Source of the DNA: Ridgeia piscesae
Taxonomy: Eukaryota > Annelida > Polychaeta > Sabellida > Siboglinidae
NCBI GenBank assembly: GCA_025642075.2
Contig: JAODUO010000126.1
Coordinates: 653,501-717,500 of the forward strand
Direction: 5' to 3'
Length of the DNA: 64,000 nucleotides
Shown: positions 60,465 through 64,000 of the stretch, piece by piece
Layout of the letters: the number at the start of each line of letters is the position of its first letter
Position numbering within the stretch: position 1 is the first letter of the stretch
The notes under the pieces: generated by a model
Told to the model about the DNA's origin: nothing
The model's database searches: none
The model's input: the letters and a program-made list of their open reading frames with translations, nothing else
Program-made: the position numbers and the translations under genes

Positions 60465-61073
60465 CGTGTTTAGGCAGCCATTTTGTTTATCGTTTGACGG
60501 AGTTTGCTAAGCAACCTGGGCACATCAAATGGACCGATGTTCAAGTCCAACAACACATTTTTTCTCTGGGCACTTTAACACAACATTGCCTGTATCTTTT
60601 GGAAGATGTCCATAATGCCTCCGGCTACGTCTGCCCGTTGTCTCTGCCATGGGAATGAAAAACGTTCCACAGAGGGAAATGGAACGCTCTGTCATGGAAA
60701 CACACAACTAATAGTCTTAATCTAAACAACAAGTGGCATTAGCAGTTCCCTGAACACTTGCTTTGGTAATGAAGAGGGCCGCGAGGTCTCGGCTGGGCGG
60801 GAACCGACGCTTGGTCAGTTATAAAATAAATACATAAATAAATAGTATTGATTTAAAATAAATATTTTAAGATTAAAGAAATATAATAAATAAATAAAAA
60901 TGTATACTGATTGAAAATAAATTATTGTCTAATTACATTTTAAACCTACTTAAACTACGTTAAGCCATTAAAATATAAACTTGGATTTATCGATAATCGT
61001 GATAACTTGACATTTGTAGATAAACGTATTTAGGTTTTATTGATGAATGTTATTTACACGGGGATAAAACTGC

Positions 61074-61723
61074 TTAATATGTTTGCTTTCTTTGCTCTAA
61101 AGGCCCTGAGTCTCCTGCCTGATGGTAGCATATTATAATATTGAGACACGATGTGATACAAGTCACTCGTGATTTTATACCCTTTCTCTTCGCTCTCGAC
61201 TCATACAGCTGATTTAGTCCAGTCTGTCTCAGTCCCATAACTTTACTTCCTGCATCAATAATACGTTCAACTTGCATCTATTCTCCACACTCAAACTACC
61301 AAACTAGCAGACAAGACAATATGTCAAAACAGATTCAATGAAGCTACAATAAAACATATGCAGAGTCTTTGGTCTCACACCAAAATGTATTAATCTGAAC
61401 ATGCAGAACATTCTCTGATGACATTTCTTTACAATGTTGTTGGTGTTGCATTCAAAGGCGAGTTTGTTGTCCAAAACTGTGCCTAGATAGTTATACTCAA
61501 TAACTCTTTCGACAGTCACACCATCAATAACTGGCTCACCCACATCCCCCTTCCTTCTGAGGTCGACTGCCATCTCCCTGGTCCTGTCCACCTTTAAGTC
61601 TAAGTAGTTGTCCTTACACCATCTTGTCACTTCAGTGACCTGCTGATTAAAATGACTGCCTGAGTTTGAGAAATCTGCTAAGGCAGAGTCATCACAGTAT
61701 GAATATGCAATTACACATATCAT
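61074..61723 (-). pseudogene. decayed non-LTR retrotransposon RT fragment
   Basis: The minus-strand frame from 61723 gives YSYCDDSALADF (RT YxDD box), WCKDNYLDLKVDRTREMAVD and a YNYLGTVLDNKL segment, then FRLIHFGVRPKTLHMFYCSFIESVLTY. After a stop, the same reading continues downstream as QVERIIDAGSKVMG with the LY..R..RK tail typical of these elements. It is truncated on both sides of the RT palm and interrupted, so not active. The layout fits L2/CR1-like LINEs; the clade is a guess. Confidence 0.85.
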
Positions 61724-61915
61724 TTAAAACGTTTGTTTAAACACTGAATATCGTTACAATGGTGTGTCTTGCACACTTAAGTAGGGTCTACGCAAAACAC
61801 TGACATTGGTATAGTAATAATGAAAATGTCTTCACCGTTAGTTCCTGATTGGCTAAGTGCATTTCGGAATGTAAAACAATTGCGTGGCTGACGCGTCGCA
61901 GACTTGATTTAATGC

Positions 61916-61916
<1 letters not shown>

Positions 61917-61953
<37 letters not shown>
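61917..61953. repeat. (AT)n microsatellite
   Basis: About 18 AT dinucleotides next to the right copy of the long-distance inverted repeat. Confidence 0.96.
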
Positions 61954-61955
<2 letters not shown>

Positions 61956-61964
61956 CGTTTACTT

Positions 61965-62020
61965 GTTTGCGATTATTTGTGTTAAATATCAAACATTACA
62001 TTCTACGACGCGATAAATAC
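61965..62020 (-). repeat. long-distance inverted repeat, right copy
   Basis: It contains ATTTGTGTTAAATATCAAAC and ends CTACGACGCGATAAATA, the reverse complement of 57665-57719. Confidence 0.88.
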
Positions 62021-62455
62021 TGGATAACGAGAGCTATGTCCTCAAGATAGACGTCTCAAGATAGCCGTCACTTACGTACGCACGCACACATACACGCACA
62101 CAAACACACGCCCAGTGTAATTGTATTATACCCCCTACTTCGAGATCGAAAACGACGTTGGAATCCCAAACAAATTGAAACTTTAATTTACATTAAAATG
62201 ATATTAGCATCCGAGTCGAAACGTCAGCCATCACTGGATGTTAAAGTGCCTCCGATTGTTATAAATTACGTAATTTACGTCAAATGTTCACGTAAATTCT
62301 TTTGTATAATGTGATTGGTTCGACCTGGAATACATCCCCTGCTGACGTCATAAACTGGGGCGACAAGAGTGTAAGAACCAACTGCGAGATCACAGTGAAT
62401 TGTCAGACTATTTGGGAAATATATCGGCTTTAGCATTCAAGGCTTCCAGTTGTAA
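62021..62455. other. non-coding sequence before the 43-bp array
   Basis: It contains a CA/ACAC-rich patch at 62080-62110. No gene recognised. Confidence 0.5.
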
Positions 62456-64000
62456 TATATTTAGTGCATTTTACATTTTATGAGATATTTGAAACACATT
62501 AATGTTGGGGCCCAGTTGTGGATATTTGAAACACATTAATGTTGAGGCCTAGTGGTGGTATGATATATTTGAAACACATTAATGTTGAGGCCTTGTGGTG
62601 GTATGATATATTTGAAAGACATTAATGTTGGGGCCTAGTGGTGGTATGAGATATTTGAAACACATTAATGTTGGGGCCTAGTGGTGGTATGAGATATTTG
62701 AAACACATTAATGTTGAGGCCTAGTGGTGGTATGAGATATTTGAAACACATCAATGTTGGGGCCTAGTAGTGGTATGAGATATTTGAAACACATTAATGT
62801 TGGGGCCTAGTGGTGGAATGAGATATTTGAAACACATTAATGTTGGGGCCTAGTGGTGGTATGAGATATTTGAAACACATTAATGTTGAGGCCTAGTGGT
62901 GGTATGAGATATTTGAAACACATCAATGTTGGGGCCTAGTGGTGGTATGAGATATTTGAAACACATTAATGTTGGGGCCTAGTGGTGGTATGAGATATTT
63001 GAAACACATTAATGTTGGGGCCTAGTGGTGGTATGAGATATTTGAAACACATTAATGTTGGGGCCTAGTGGTGGTATGAGATATTTGAAACACATCAATG
63101 TTGGGGCCTAGTGGTGGTATGAGATATTTGAAACACATTAATGTTGGGGCCTAGTGGTGGTATGAGATATTTGAAACACATTAATGTTGGGGCCTAGTGG
63201 TGGTATGAGATATTTGAAACACATTAATGTTGAGGCCTAGTGGTGGTATGAGATATTTGAAAAAACATTAATGTTGGGGCCTAGTGGTGGTATGAGATAT
63301 TTGAAACACATTAATGTTGGGGCCTAGTGGTGGTATGAGATATTTGAAACACATTAATGTTGGGGCCTAGTGGTGGTATGAGATATTTGAAACACATTAA
63401 TGTTGGGGCCTAGTGGTGGTATGAGATATTTGAAACACATTAATGTTGGGCCTAGTGGTGGTATGAGATATTTGAAACACTTTAATGTTGGGGCCTAGTG
63501 GTGGTATGAGATATTTGAAACACATTAATGTTGGGGCCTAGTGGTGGTATGAGATATTTGAAACACATCAATGTTGGGGCCTAGTGGTGGTATGAGATAT
63601 TTTGAAACACATCAATGTTGAGGCCTAGTGGTGGTATGAGATATTTTAAACACATTAATGTTGAGGCCTAGTGGTGGTATGAGATATTTTAAACACATTA
63701 ATGTTGGGGCCTAGTGGTGGTATGAGATATTTAAACACATTAATGTTGGGGCCTAGTGGTGGTATGAGATATTTGAAACACATTAATGTTGAGGCCTAGT
63801 GGTGGTATGAGATATTTGAAACACATCAATGTTGAGGCCTAGTGGTGGTATGAGATATTTGAAACACATTAATGTTGAGGCCTAGTGGTGGTATGAGATA
63901 TTTGAAACACATTAATGTTGAGGCCTAGTGGTGGTATGAGATATTTGAAACACATTAATGTTGAGGCCTAGTGGTGGTATGAGATATTTGAAACACATTA
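62456..64000. repeat. 43-bp minisatellite, about 35 copies, runs off the window edge
   Basis: The unit is GAGATATTTGAAACACATTA, ATGTTGGGGCCTAGTGGTGG, TAT. Variation is mostly GGGGCC/GAGGCC and ATTAATG/ATCAATG. The first copies (62456-62560) are degenerate, and homogeneity increases to the right. Confidence 0.97.

Overview
This is a eukaryotic, almost certainly metazoan, window. It holds one protein-coding gene in small exons with canonical GT/AG junctions, introns up to 13.7 kb, AT-rich non-coding DNA, and many microsatellites, minisatellites and decayed LINE and SINE copies. There are no bacterial-type operons, rRNA genes or CRISPR arrays. The repeat style and the divergent protein suggest a lophotrochozoan, perhaps a mollusc; this is inference from texture, not from a diagnostic marker.

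The central object is a plus-strand bHLH-PAS transcription factor gene. Nine exons between 6256 and 42896 join with perfectly matching splice phases into 1046 residues plus a stop. They encode a complete PAS-A, a complete PAS-B closest to HIF-alpha, and a long, GC-rich, low-complexity regulatory tail. The bHLH exons are not in the window and should lie upstream of position 1. The tail has no LxxLAP prolyl-hydroxylation (VHL degron) motif and does not end in a HIF C-terminal transactivation domain. It is therefore either a HIF-alpha paralogue uncoupled from the usual oxygen sensing or a very divergent HIF.

Layout: 1-945 is a 29-bp minisatellite; 946-6255 is upstream or intronic sequence; 6256-10116 holds exons 1-5 (PAS-A and the start of PAS-B) with two foldback elements in the introns. 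Next come a 13.7-kb intron (with a SINE tail), PAS-B exon 6, a 12.7-kb intron, PAS-B exon 7, a 3.6-kb intron with a second 29-bp minisatellite, the 2.1-kb exon 8 and a short exon 9. From 43.9 kb the DNA is intergenic and repeat-dominated: a 30/60-bp array (47.66-48.0 kb), a 3.4-kb satellite with a 67/69-bp unit and higher-order structure (48.46-51.85 kb), three decayed minus-strand non-LTR retrotransposon pieces (52.74-53.93, 55.56-56.10, 61.07-61.72 kb), tRNA-derived SINE copies, a segmental repeat, a foldback element (58.19-58.65 kb), a compound (CAGA)n/(AT)n/(CATA)n tract (59.55-60.15 kb) and a 43-bp minisatellite that runs off the right edge (from 62.46 kb).

Most open frames outside the nine exons are chance frames in introns or translations of tandem repeats and were left out.
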